From Parvibaculum sp. (GTDB taxonomy: Bacteria; Pseudomonadota; Alphaproteobacteria; Parvibaculales; Parvibaculaceae): 37,041 nt of DNA. Of this stretch, positions 31,115-37,041 are shown in pieces (positions within the stretch are counted from its first letter, which is position 1; every line of letters starts with the position of its first letter). The notes below the pieces were generated by a model. That model ran no database searches, was not told the DNA's origin, and was given only the letters and a program-made list of their open reading frames with translations. The position numbers and the translations under genes were made by a program. Where the stretch lies: the NCBI RefSeq assembly GCF_002684405.1, contig NZ_NYVD01000072.1:1-37041 (forward strand). Direction: 5' to 3'.

Positions 31115-32926
31115 ATGACCTATCGTGCGCCCGTTCGTGACATGGCCTTCATTCTGAACGATGTGGCGGGCCTGTCGGAGCTTGCCGGCAAGGGAGATTT
31201 TGCCGAACTGAGCCCCGACCTCGTGGAGGCGGTGCTGGAAGAGGGCGCCAAGCTCGCCGGCGACGTGCTGGCGCCGCTCAATCGCTCCGGCGACGAGGAG
31301 GGGGCGCGGCTCGAAAAGGGCGAGGGCGTGAAGACGCCGAAGGGATTTGCCGAGGCTTACAAGAAATGGGTCGAAGGCGGCTGGGGTAGCCTTGCCGCGA
31401 CGCCGGATTATGGCGGGCAGGGCCTGCCGGGTGCGCTGGCGGTTGCCATGCAGGAGATGTGGAACGCCTCCAACCTCTCCTTTGGCCTCTGCCCCATCCT
31501 GTCGCAAGGCGCCATCGAAGCGCTGACGGCGCATGGCGCGTCGGAGCTGCGCGAGAAATATCTGCCCCATCTCATCTCCGGCCAGTGGACCGGCACGATG
31601 AACCTGACCGAGCCGCAGGCCGGGTCCGACCTCAATGCGCTGAAGGCCAAGGCCGTGCCGCAGGAGGATGGCAGCTATCTCGTCACCGGCACCAAGATCT
31701 TCATCACCTATGGCGATCACGACATGGCGGAGAACATCGTCCATCTCGTGCTTGCCCGCCTGCCGGACGCGCCCGCGGGCACGAAAGGCATCTCGCTCTT
31801 CCTCGTGCCGAAATTCCTGGTGAAGGAAGACGGTTCGCTGGGCGAGCGCAATGACGCCTATTGCATCGGCCTTGAAGAAAAGCTCGGCATTCACGGGTCG
31901 CCGACCTGCGTCATGTCCTTTGGCGAAAACGGCGGCGCACGGGGCTGGCTGATCGGCGAGGAAAACAAGGGCCTCGCCTGCATGTTCACCATGATGAACA
32001 ATGCGCGGCTTCTGGTCGGTACGCAGGGCGTGGCGATTGCCGAGGCCGCCTATCAGCACGCGCTTGCCTATGCGCAGGACCGTAAGCAGGGCCGCCCGCC
32101 CAAAGGCGTGCCGGGCGCGGAGAATGTTCCGGCGGACGAAATGGCGCCCATCATCATGCTGCCCGATGTGCGCCGTATGCTGATGAGCATGAAGAGCCTG
32201 ACGGAAGCCTGCCGCTCGATCTGCTATGCGACCGGCGTGGCCCTCGATCATGCGCATCATGGCGGGAGCGACGAGGAAAAGGCGAAGGGCCGCGCGCGCG
32301 CCGATCTGCTGACGCCGATCGCCAAGGCATTTTCCACCGACGCGGCGGTCGAGGTCGCCTCCACCGGCATCCAGATCCATGGCGGCATGGGCTTCGTGGA
32401 AGAAACCGGCGCGGCGCAGTTCTATCGCGATGCGCGTATCCTGCCGATCTATGAAGGCACCAACGGCATTCAGGCCATTGATCTTGTCGGGCGCAAGCTG
32501 CCGCTCGGCAATGGCGAGGTGGTGAAGGACTTCATCGCCGAAATGCGCGAGACGGCGGAAGAGGCCCGCAAATCCAATCGCCCGGACCTCTCCGGAATGG
32601 GTGAGGGACTGGAAGAGGGGATTGCGGTGCTGGAAGAGGCGACCGCCTATATCATGGAGAAGCTCAAGGCCGCGCCGGCCGATGCGATGGCGGGCGCGAC
32701 GCCCTATCTGCGTCTCTTCGGTCTGGTTGCGGGCGGTCATTTCCTGACGCGCGGGGCGCTGAAGGCCTCGGCGCTGCCGGAAGACGACAGCTTTGCGAAG
32801 TCGCGGCTTGCGACCGGCGCATTCTATGCCGGCAGCATCCTGTCCGGCGCAGCGGGACTCAAAGGCGCCGTCATGGGCGGGGCCGCGCCGCTCTATACGC
32901 TCGACGCGGATGCGCTGGCTGGATAA
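31115..32926 (+). CDS. Large acyl-CoA dehydrogenase (DmdC / FadE5-like)
   Basis: The ATG at 31115 after CAGGAG gives 603 residues, the long form of the acyl-CoA dehydrogenase family. An N-terminal helical domain precedes the FAD-binding part (MNLTEPQAGSDLNALKAKA, GTKIFITYGDHDMAENIVHLVLARL). The C-terminal domain has IQIHGGMGFVEETGAAQFYRDARILPIYEGTNGIQAIDLVGRKL, with the catalytic-type Glu447 in YEGTNG; about 110 more residues follow. Close relatives are annotated as 3-methylmercaptopropionyl-CoA dehydrogenase DmdC, but many act on ordinary acyl-CoAs. No dmdA/B/D genes are adjacent, so the substrate is left open. The 173-base upstream region has TACAAT at 31022. Confidence 0.9.
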   Translation: MTYRAPVRDMAFILNDVAGLSELAGKGDFAELSPDLVEAVLEEGAKLAGDVLAPLNRSGDEEGARLEKGEGVKTPKGFAEAYKKWVEGGWGSLAATPDYGGQGLPGALAVAMQEMWNASNLSFGLCPILSQGAIEALTAHGASELREKYLPHLISGQWTGTMNLTEPQAGSDLNALKAKAVPQEDGSYLVTGTKIFITYGDHDMAENIVHLVLARLPDAPAGTKGISLFLVPKFLVKEDGSLGERNDAYCIGLEEKLGIHGSPTCVMSFGENGGARGWLIGEENKGLACMFTMMNNARLLVGTQGVAIAEAAYQHALAYAQDRKQGRPPKGVPGAENVPADEMAPIIMLPDVRRMLMSMKSLTEACRSICYATGVALDHAHHGGSDEEKAKGRARADLLTPIAKAFSTDAAVEVASTGIQIHGGMGFVEETGAAQFYRDARILPIYEGTNGIQAIDLVGRKLPLGNGEVVKDFIAEMRETAEEARKSNRPDLSGMGEGLEEGIAVLEEATAYIMEKLKAAPADAMAGATPYLRLFGLVAGGHFLTRGALKASALPEDDSFAKSRLATGAFYAGSILSGAAGLKGAVMGGAAPLYTLDADALAG

Positions 32927-32968
32927 GCGGGAAAAGCCCCGCCTGACGCAGCGTCCGGAAACGGCGAT

Positions 32969-32997
32969 TTGACGATCTGTCAGCCCGCGCCTATCAG
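32969..32997 (+). promoter_or_regulatory. Promoter predicting a leaderless mRNA for the MBL-fold gene
   Basis: TTGACG (32969-32974), a 17-base spacer and TATCAG (32992-32997) end six bases before the ATG at 33004. Transcription would therefore start at or near the A of the start codon. No Shine-Dalgarno sequence precedes the ATG. Confidence 0.6.
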
Positions 32998-33003
32998 TGT
33001 GGG

Positions 33004-34059
33004 ATGAGCAAATCCGTAAAAATGCCGCGCGAAAAGGGCGGCCTCACCTTCCCGCAGGATGCGCTGCCGCAGCCCGCGGAACTTGTCGATGTGGCCCCCG
33101 GCATCAAATGGGCGCGCATGCCGTTGCCCTTCGCCCTCGACCATATCAATTTGTGGCTACTTGAGGACGAGGACGGCTGGACTGTCGTCGATACGGGTGT
33201 TTCCGCCGACGATGTGAAGGCGCTTTGGCGGCAGATTTTTGCCGACGAGCTGGACGGAAAGCCGGTTACCGGCCTCATCGTGACGCATCTGCACCCCGAC
33301 CATGTGGGGCTGGCGGGGTGGTTCACCCGCAAATGGAACATCACGCTGCAGATGTCCCGCACGGACTTTCTGCAATGCCGCAACCTAGTGCTCGACACGG
33401 GCCGCGATGCGCCGAAAGAGGCGCTGGATTTTTACCGCGCGGCGGGTTTTTCCCAGCGCGGGATCGACAGCTACGCCAAGCGCTTCGGCAATTTCGGCGA
33501 ACGCGTGTCGCGCCTGCCGGATGTCTTTGCGCGGCTGAAGGAAGGCGACGAGCTGAAAATCGGCAAGCGGACATGGCGTGTCGTGATCGGTTCCGGTCAT
33601 GCGCCGGAACATGTCTGCCTTTACAGCGAAGCCGACAAGATCCTGATCTCGGGCGACCAGGTGTTGCCCCGTATTTCCTCCATCGTCAGCGTTCATCCGA
33701 CGGAAGCCTTCGAGAACCCGCTGGAGGAGTGGATCGCAAGCTGCAAGCGCATTCGAGACGAACTGCCGGAAGACACGCTCGTGCTGCCCGCGCATAATGA
33801 GCCCTTCTACGGATTGCACACCCGTATGACGCAGCTCATAGACGAGCATGAGGAAAACCTCGTAAAGCTTCATGAGATGCTCGACGAACCGCGCCGCTCG
33901 ATCGACGTTTTCCCCGCGCTCTTCAAGCGCAAGATCACGTCGGACGTGTTCTTCATGGCGACGGGTGAGTCACTGGCCCATCTGCGCTGCCTGATCGGCA
34001 GGGGACTGGCGACCGTCGAGCGCGACGAAAACGGCGTGGACTGGTATCGGCAAAGCTGA
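33004..34059 (+). CDS. MBL-fold metallo-hydrolase
   Basis: The product is 351 residues. The metal motif THLHPDHVG (H95, H97, D99, H100) is complete, and later ligands are SGHAPEHVCLY, SGDQVLP and PAHNEP. A C-terminal helical region (about 275-351: EHEENLVKLHEMLD, ESLAHLRCLIGRGLATVE) follows the catalytic domain, as in glyoxalase-II-like or hydroxyacylglutathione-hydrolase-like relatives. It hydrolyses a thioester, ester or lactone; the substrate is not determined. The histone-deacetylase-like gene starts two bases after its stop, so they form an operon. No ribosome site precedes the start. Confidence 0.87.
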   Translation: MSKSVKMPREKGGLTFPQDALPQPAELVDVAPGIKWARMPLPFALDHINLWLLEDEDGWTVVDTGVSADDVKALWRQIFADELDGKPVTGLIVTHLHPDHVGLAGWFTRKWNITLQMSRTDFLQCRNLVLDTGRDAPKEALDFYRAAGFSQRGIDSYAKRFGNFGERVSRLPDVFARLKEGDELKIGKRTWRVVIGSGHAPEHVCLYSEADKILISGDQVLPRISSIVSVHPTEAFENPLEEWIASCKRIRDELPEDTLVLPAHNEPFYGLHTRMTQLIDEHEENLVKLHEMLDEPRRSIDVFPALFKRKITSDVFFMATGESLAHLRCLIGRGLATVERDENGVDWYRQS

Positions 34060-34061
34060 AG

Positions 34062-34991
34062 ATGGATACACTTCTCGTTTCCCACAGGGCCTGTCTGGAG
34101 CATGCGACCCCCGACGGGCATCCCGAATGCGTGGACAGGCTGCGTGCCGTGTTGGGCGCGCTGGAAGCCGAGGAGTTCATGATGTTGCAGCGGGTGGAAG
34201 CGCCGCGCGCCACCCATGAACAGATTGCCCGCGTGCATACGCCGGAACTCATCGAGATCGTGGAGGGCGGCATACCGGCGGAAGGCTATCGGCGGGTCGA
34301 TGCCGACACCTTCCTGTCGCCGGGGTCCTATGAGGCGGCCTTGCGCGCCGCCGGGGCGGTCGTCTATGCGGTCGATGAGGTGATGGCGAAACGGGCGCGA
34401 AATGCTTTCTGCGCCGTGCGCCCGCCCGGGCATCACGCCGAGCCGGGCACCTCCATGGGCTTTTGCCTGTTCAACAACATTGCCATCGGCGCCATGCACG
34501 CCCGCGCGGTCCACGGGATCGAGCGGGTGGCGGTGATCGATTTCGACGTCCATCACGGCAATGGCACACAGGCCGCCTTCGAGACCGACCCGTCGCTCTT
34601 CTATGCCTCGACGCACCAATGGCCGCTCTATCCCGGCACGGGCCGGGCAAGCGAGCGGGGGCTCGGCAACGTCCTCAACGCCTGCCAGCCGCCGGGCACC
34701 GGCTCCAGCGCCTTCCGGGAGAGTTTCGTGGAAGAGGTCATGCCGGCGCTTCGTTCGTTCCAGCCCGGTTTCATCATGATTTCGGCCGGATTCGATGCCC
34801 ATGCGGCCGATCCGCTGGCGAATATGAACCTCACCGAGGATGATTTCGCCTTCGCGACCGCCGAGCTGGTTCGCTGCGCCGACGATCTCTGCGAGGGCCG
34901 AATTGTGTCGGCTCTTGAGGGGGGGTATGACTTGGGGGCACTGGCATCTTCGGCGCGGGCCCATGTGCGCGCGCTGATGCTGACCATGTAA
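34062..34991 (+). CDS. Histone-deacetylase-family amidohydrolase
   Basis: The product is 309 residues. All active-site elements of the class II-like HDAC/acetoin-utilisation family are visible: His dyad H124-H125 (RPPGHHAEPG), Zn ligands D162 and H164 (DFDVHHGNGT) and D245 (SAGFDAHAADPL), and Tyr289 (EGGYD). Bacterial members deacetylate acetylpolyamines, acetyl-lysine or similar amides in the cytoplasm. The gene follows the MBL-fold gene after two bases and precedes xseB by 60 bases. The order of this gene, xseB, polyprenyl synthase and dxs is one I recall from other alphaproteobacteria. Confidence 0.9.
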   Translation: MDTLLVSHRACLEHATPDGHPECVDRLRAVLGALEAEEFMMLQRVEAPRATHEQIARVHTPELIEIVEGGIPAEGYRRVDADTFLSPGSYEAALRAAGAVVYAVDEVMAKRARNAFCAVRPPGHHAEPGTSMGFCLFNNIAIGAMHARAVHGIERVAVIDFDVHHGNGTQAAFETDPSLFYASTHQWPLYPGTGRASERGLGNVLNACQPPGTGSSAFRESFVEEVMPALRSFQPGFIMISAGFDAHAADPLANMNLTEDDFAFATAELVRCADDLCEGRIVSALEGGYDLGALASSARAHVRALMLTM

Positions 34992-35051
34992 GGCGCGGGT
35001 CGCGCCTGAGACAACAAAGCACCGATACCGCCCGACAGAAGGACCGAACCT

Positions 35052-35312
35052 ATGGCCGCTGCGAAATCCGACGTTCAGAAAGAGATCGAAAAACTGAGCT
35101 TCGAGGAAGCGCTGGCGCAGTTGGAGAAGATCGTCGCGAGCCTCGAATCGGGCGATGTGGAACTTGAAAGGTCCATCGACCTCTATGAGCGCGGCAATGC
35201 GCTGAAGGCTCATTGCGAGGCGCGGCTGAAGGCGGCCGAGGCCAAGGTGGAAAAGATCCGCCTCTCCGAAAACGGAGATCCGGCGGGCACCGAACCGCTG
35301 GATGTCGAGTAG
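35052..35312 (+). CDS. xseB: Exodeoxyribonuclease VII small subunit
   Basis: The product is 86 residues with AGAAGGA before the [59 protein letters not shown] is the diagnostic XseB sequence, a helical hairpin that wraps the large subunit XseA. Together they degrade single-stranded DNA in both directions to oligonucleotides. xseA is not in the window. The 3' end overlaps an alternative start of the following gene. Confidence 0.95.
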   Translation: MAAAKSDVQKEIEKLSFEEALAQLEKIVASLESGDVELERSIDLYERGNALKAHCEARLKAAEAKVEKIRLSENGDPAGTEPLDVE

Positions 35313-35328
35313 GAAGGCATTATCCCCT

Positions 35329-36237
35329 ATGGCAGACCACCCCCGTGAGGTTCGGACCATCGACAGTGCCATGGAGGGGTGCGCGCTGGAGGTTGCCGAC
35401 GCGCTGGACCGCCTGGTCCCCGCGCCGGAAGGCCCCGAGGCCCGCGTCTTTGAGGCGATGCGCTATGCGCTGACGGCAGGCGGCAAGCGCTTCCGCCCCT
35501 TCCTGGTGAAGGAGAGCGCGAAACTCTTCGATGTGCATGAGGAAGCAGCGTTGCGCACCGGCGTAGCGGTGGAATGCATCCATACCTATTCGCTGGTCCA
35601 TGACGATCTGCCCTGTATGGACGATGACGATCTGCGCCGGGGCAAGCCGACCGTCCACAAGGCCTTCGACGAAGCGACGGCGGTGCTGGCGGGCGATGCG
35701 CTGCAATCGCTTGCTTTCGAGCTGATCGCCGACGAAGCGACGCATGAGGATGCAAGGGTGCGTTGCGAGCTGACCCGGCGTCTCGCCCGGGCGATTGGCG
35801 GCCACGGCATGGTGGGCGGCCAGATGATCGATCTGGGCAGCGAAGGCCAGCCGCTGGAGATGAACGCCATTACGCGGCTCCAGCAGCTGAAGACGGGCGC
35901 GCTGATCGCCTTTTCCTGCGAAGCGGGTGGCGTGCTGGGGCATGCCTCGGCTGCCGCGCTGCATGCACTTCACGCCTACGCACACGATATGGGGCTGGCG
36001 TTCCAGATTGCCGACGATCTCCTCGATGTGGAGGGGAGTTCGGCCGATCTCGGCAAGACGCCGGGCAAGGACGAAGCGGCGGGAAAGGCCACTTTCGTCT
36101 CCATTATGGGCCTCGAAAGGGCCCGGGCCCAGGCCGGCATGCTGGCCGAACAGGCGGTCCGCCACCTTGATTTGTTCGACCAAAAAGCCGACCTTTTGCG
36201 GGAGGCGGCCGTTTTCGTTATAAACCGCCGCAACTAG
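35329..36237 (+). CDS. ispA: Polyprenyl (farnesyl-type) diphosphate synthase
   Basis: The ATG at 35329 lies 11 bases after AGGAAGG and gives 302 residues; an in-frame ATG at 35302 overlapping xseB is possible. Both aspartate-rich motifs are intact: DDLPCMDDDD (92-101) and DDLLD (229-233). GGKRFRP (51-57) binds isopentenyl diphosphate. Length and the CMDDDDLRRGKPTVHK sequence fit the short-chain IspA group, which makes farnesyl diphosphate from IPP and DMAPP. Chain length cannot be proven from sequence alone. The dxs gene follows after 82 bases, giving a precursor-supply operon with xseB. Confidence 0.92.
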   Translation: MADHPREVRTIDSAMEGCALEVADALDRLVPAPEGPEARVFEAMRYALTAGGKRFRPFLVKESAKLFDVHEEAALRTGVAVECIHTYSLVHDDLPCMDDDDLRRGKPTVHKAFDEATAVLAGDALQSLAFELIADEATHEDARVRCELTRRLARAIGGHGMVGGQMIDLGSEGQPLEMNAITRLQQLKTGALIAFSCEAGGVLGHASAAALHALHAYAHDMGLAFQIADDLLDVEGSSADLGKTPGKDEAAGKATFVSIMGLERARAQAGMLAEQAVRHLDLFDQKADLLREAAVFVINRRN

Positions 36238-36319
36238 GCCGCTGCCGTAAGCTGGCGCGCCGTTTTCCGCCGGATTTCATCGCTTTTCGGTCCGGCCGGC
36301 ACATTTGCCGAGGTTTGTA

Positions 36320-37041
36320 TTGAGCACTAAGCCTGACACCCCCTTACTCGACCGGGTGAAAACGCCCGCCGATCTGCGCCAATTCGACGAATCCGACCTG
36401 CGTCAGCTCGCCGACGAGCTGCGGGCGGAGACGATCGACGCCGTGTCGCAGACAGGCGGCCATCTGGGCGCGGGGCTCGGCGTGGTGGAGCTGACCGTGG
36501 CTCTTCACTATGTGTTCAACACGCCCGACGACCGGCTGATCTGGGATGTCGGCCATCAGTGCTATCCGCACAAGATCCTGACCGGACGGCGCGACCGTAT
36601 CCGGACGCTCCGCCAGGGCGGCGGGCTCTCCGGCTTCACCAAGCGTTCGGAAAGCGAATACGACCCCTTCGGCGCGGCGCATAGCTCCACCTCCATTTCC
36701 GCCGGTCTCGGCATGGCGGTGGCGCGCGACCTGTCCGGCGGCAAGAACAATGTGATTGCGGTGATCGGCGACGGCGCGATGAGCGCGGGCATGGCCTATG
36801 AGGCGATGAACAATGCCGGCTCCATGGACAGCCGCCTTATCATCATCCTGAACGACAACGACATGTCCATCGCACCGCCCGTGGGCGCGATGAGCGCCTA
36901 TCTGGCGCGGCTCTTGTCGGGCGGTACCTATCGTTCGGTGCGCCATATCGCCAAGGAGCTGGCGCGCCTGCTGCCCCGGAGCTTCGAGGAGCGCGCGCGC
37001 CGCGCCGAGGAATTCGCCCGCGGCATGGCGACCGGCGGCAC
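36320..37041 (+). CDS. dxs: 1-deoxy-D-xylulose-5-phosphate synthase (3' end outside window)
   Basis: Translation starts at TTG 36320 after GAGG; the frame is open to the right edge, giving the first 240 residues. Dxs features are [27 protein letters not shown]48 in [20 protein letters not shown]79 in [17 protein letters not shown], and the ThDP motif [18 protein letters not shown] (150-167) with [13 protein letters not shown]. The enzyme condenses pyruvate and glyceraldehyde-3-phosphate, the first step of the MEP pathway and of thiamine/pyridoxal precursor supply. The alternative start is none in frame nearby. It probably shares a transcript with ispA. Confidence 0.93.
   Translation, partial: MSTKPDTPLLDRVKTPADLRQFDESDLRQLADELRAETIDAVSQTGGHLGAGLGVVELTVALHYVFNTPDDRLIWDVGHQCYPHKILTGRRDRIRTLRQGGGLSGFTKRSESEYDPFGAAHSSTSISAGLGMAVARDLSGGKNNVIAVIGDGAMSAGMAYEAMNNAGSMDSRLIIILNDNDMSIAPPVGAMSAYLARLLSGGTYRSVRHIAKELARLLPRSFEERARRAEEFARGMATGG

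Noticed and set aside
31100-32740. A 546-codon open frame on the - strand
   Set aside because: Antisense to the acyl-CoA dehydrogenase; His/Arg-rich mirror frame without motifs.
10494-32926. A DMSP-degradation pathway, because AcuI-like and DmdC-like enzymes both occur
   Set aside because: The two genes are 20 kb apart, and dmdA, dmdB, dmdD or a DMSP lyase are not seen; both families have broad other uses.
34062-34991. A novel chromatin-like system because of the histone-deacetylase-type gene
   Set aside because: Bacterial members of this family are common amidohydrolases, and the xseB/ispA/dxs context is a known alphaproteobacterial arrangement.

Overview
The window is GC-rich (roughly 60-65% by eye), tightly packed, and reads as a chromosomal segment of an alphaproteobacterium, most likely of the order Hyphomicrobiales (Rhizobiales). 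That placement is inferred from family content: a Usg-family protein, a TIGR02301-family protein, an alphaproteobacterial-type dihydroorotase, a Zur-type Fur protein, and the order histone-deacetylase-like / xseB / polyprenyl synthase / dxs. I see no phage, plasmid, insertion sequence, CRISPR array, rRNA or tRNA. About 41 protein genes are supported; the first (Lon-type protease) and the last (dxs) are cut by the window edges.

Layout. 1-2893: Lon-type protease C-terminus followed by two universal-stress-protein-like genes and a conserved small protein, all on +, closed by a terminator. 2972-7326: a KAS III-like condensing enzyme (-), an FMN-binding PNPOx-like protein with an in-frame tandem repeat (+), a bactofilin (-), and tag overlapping ygfZ (-). 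7527-9881: a family 9 glycosyltransferase and dihydroorotase (+). 9898-10158: usg (-). 10221-15712: a + block holding an AcuI/YhdH-type reductase, a feruloyl-CoA-synthase-like ligase, a LysE-family exporter and an orphan ThDP enzyme, with two candidate promoters that carry perfect inverted repeats. This is the best candidate in the window for an uncharacterised catabolic or export module.

15786-22961: small and regulatory genes, including a TIGR02301 protein, a secreted PQQ-type sugar dehydrogenase sharing a palindromic divergent promoter region, a ModE-like DNA-binding protein, an SDR, a small secreted protein, Zur, a YedK/HMCES protein, and a tautomerase divergent from an MmyB-type regulator, then a GNAT enzyme. 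23099-29151: a CNNM/CorC-type membrane protein, a GlcD/D-2-hydroxyglutarate-dehydrogenase-like flavoprotein in an operon with a serine beta-lactamase-like hydrolase, an FkbM methyltransferase and a VOC protein. 29152-30941: sua5 and an SDR. 31115-37041: a large acyl-CoA dehydrogenase, an MBL-fold hydrolase whose promoter predicts a leaderless mRNA, a histone-deacetylase-like amidohydrolase, xseB, ispA-like and dxs (isoprenoid precursor supply).

Most genes are ordinary housekeeping or accessory metabolism. The observations most worth a second look are cis-regulatory: the palindrome centred on a TTGACA box at 10221-10237, the 11-bp-arm stem-loop in front of the CoA ligase, the divergent palindrome at 16679-16698, and the leaderless promoter at 32969. 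Also notable are the degenerate USP partner of the Lon-type protease and the acuI-like/fcs-like/lysE/ThDP module. All functions are inferred from recognised motifs; no database search was run.
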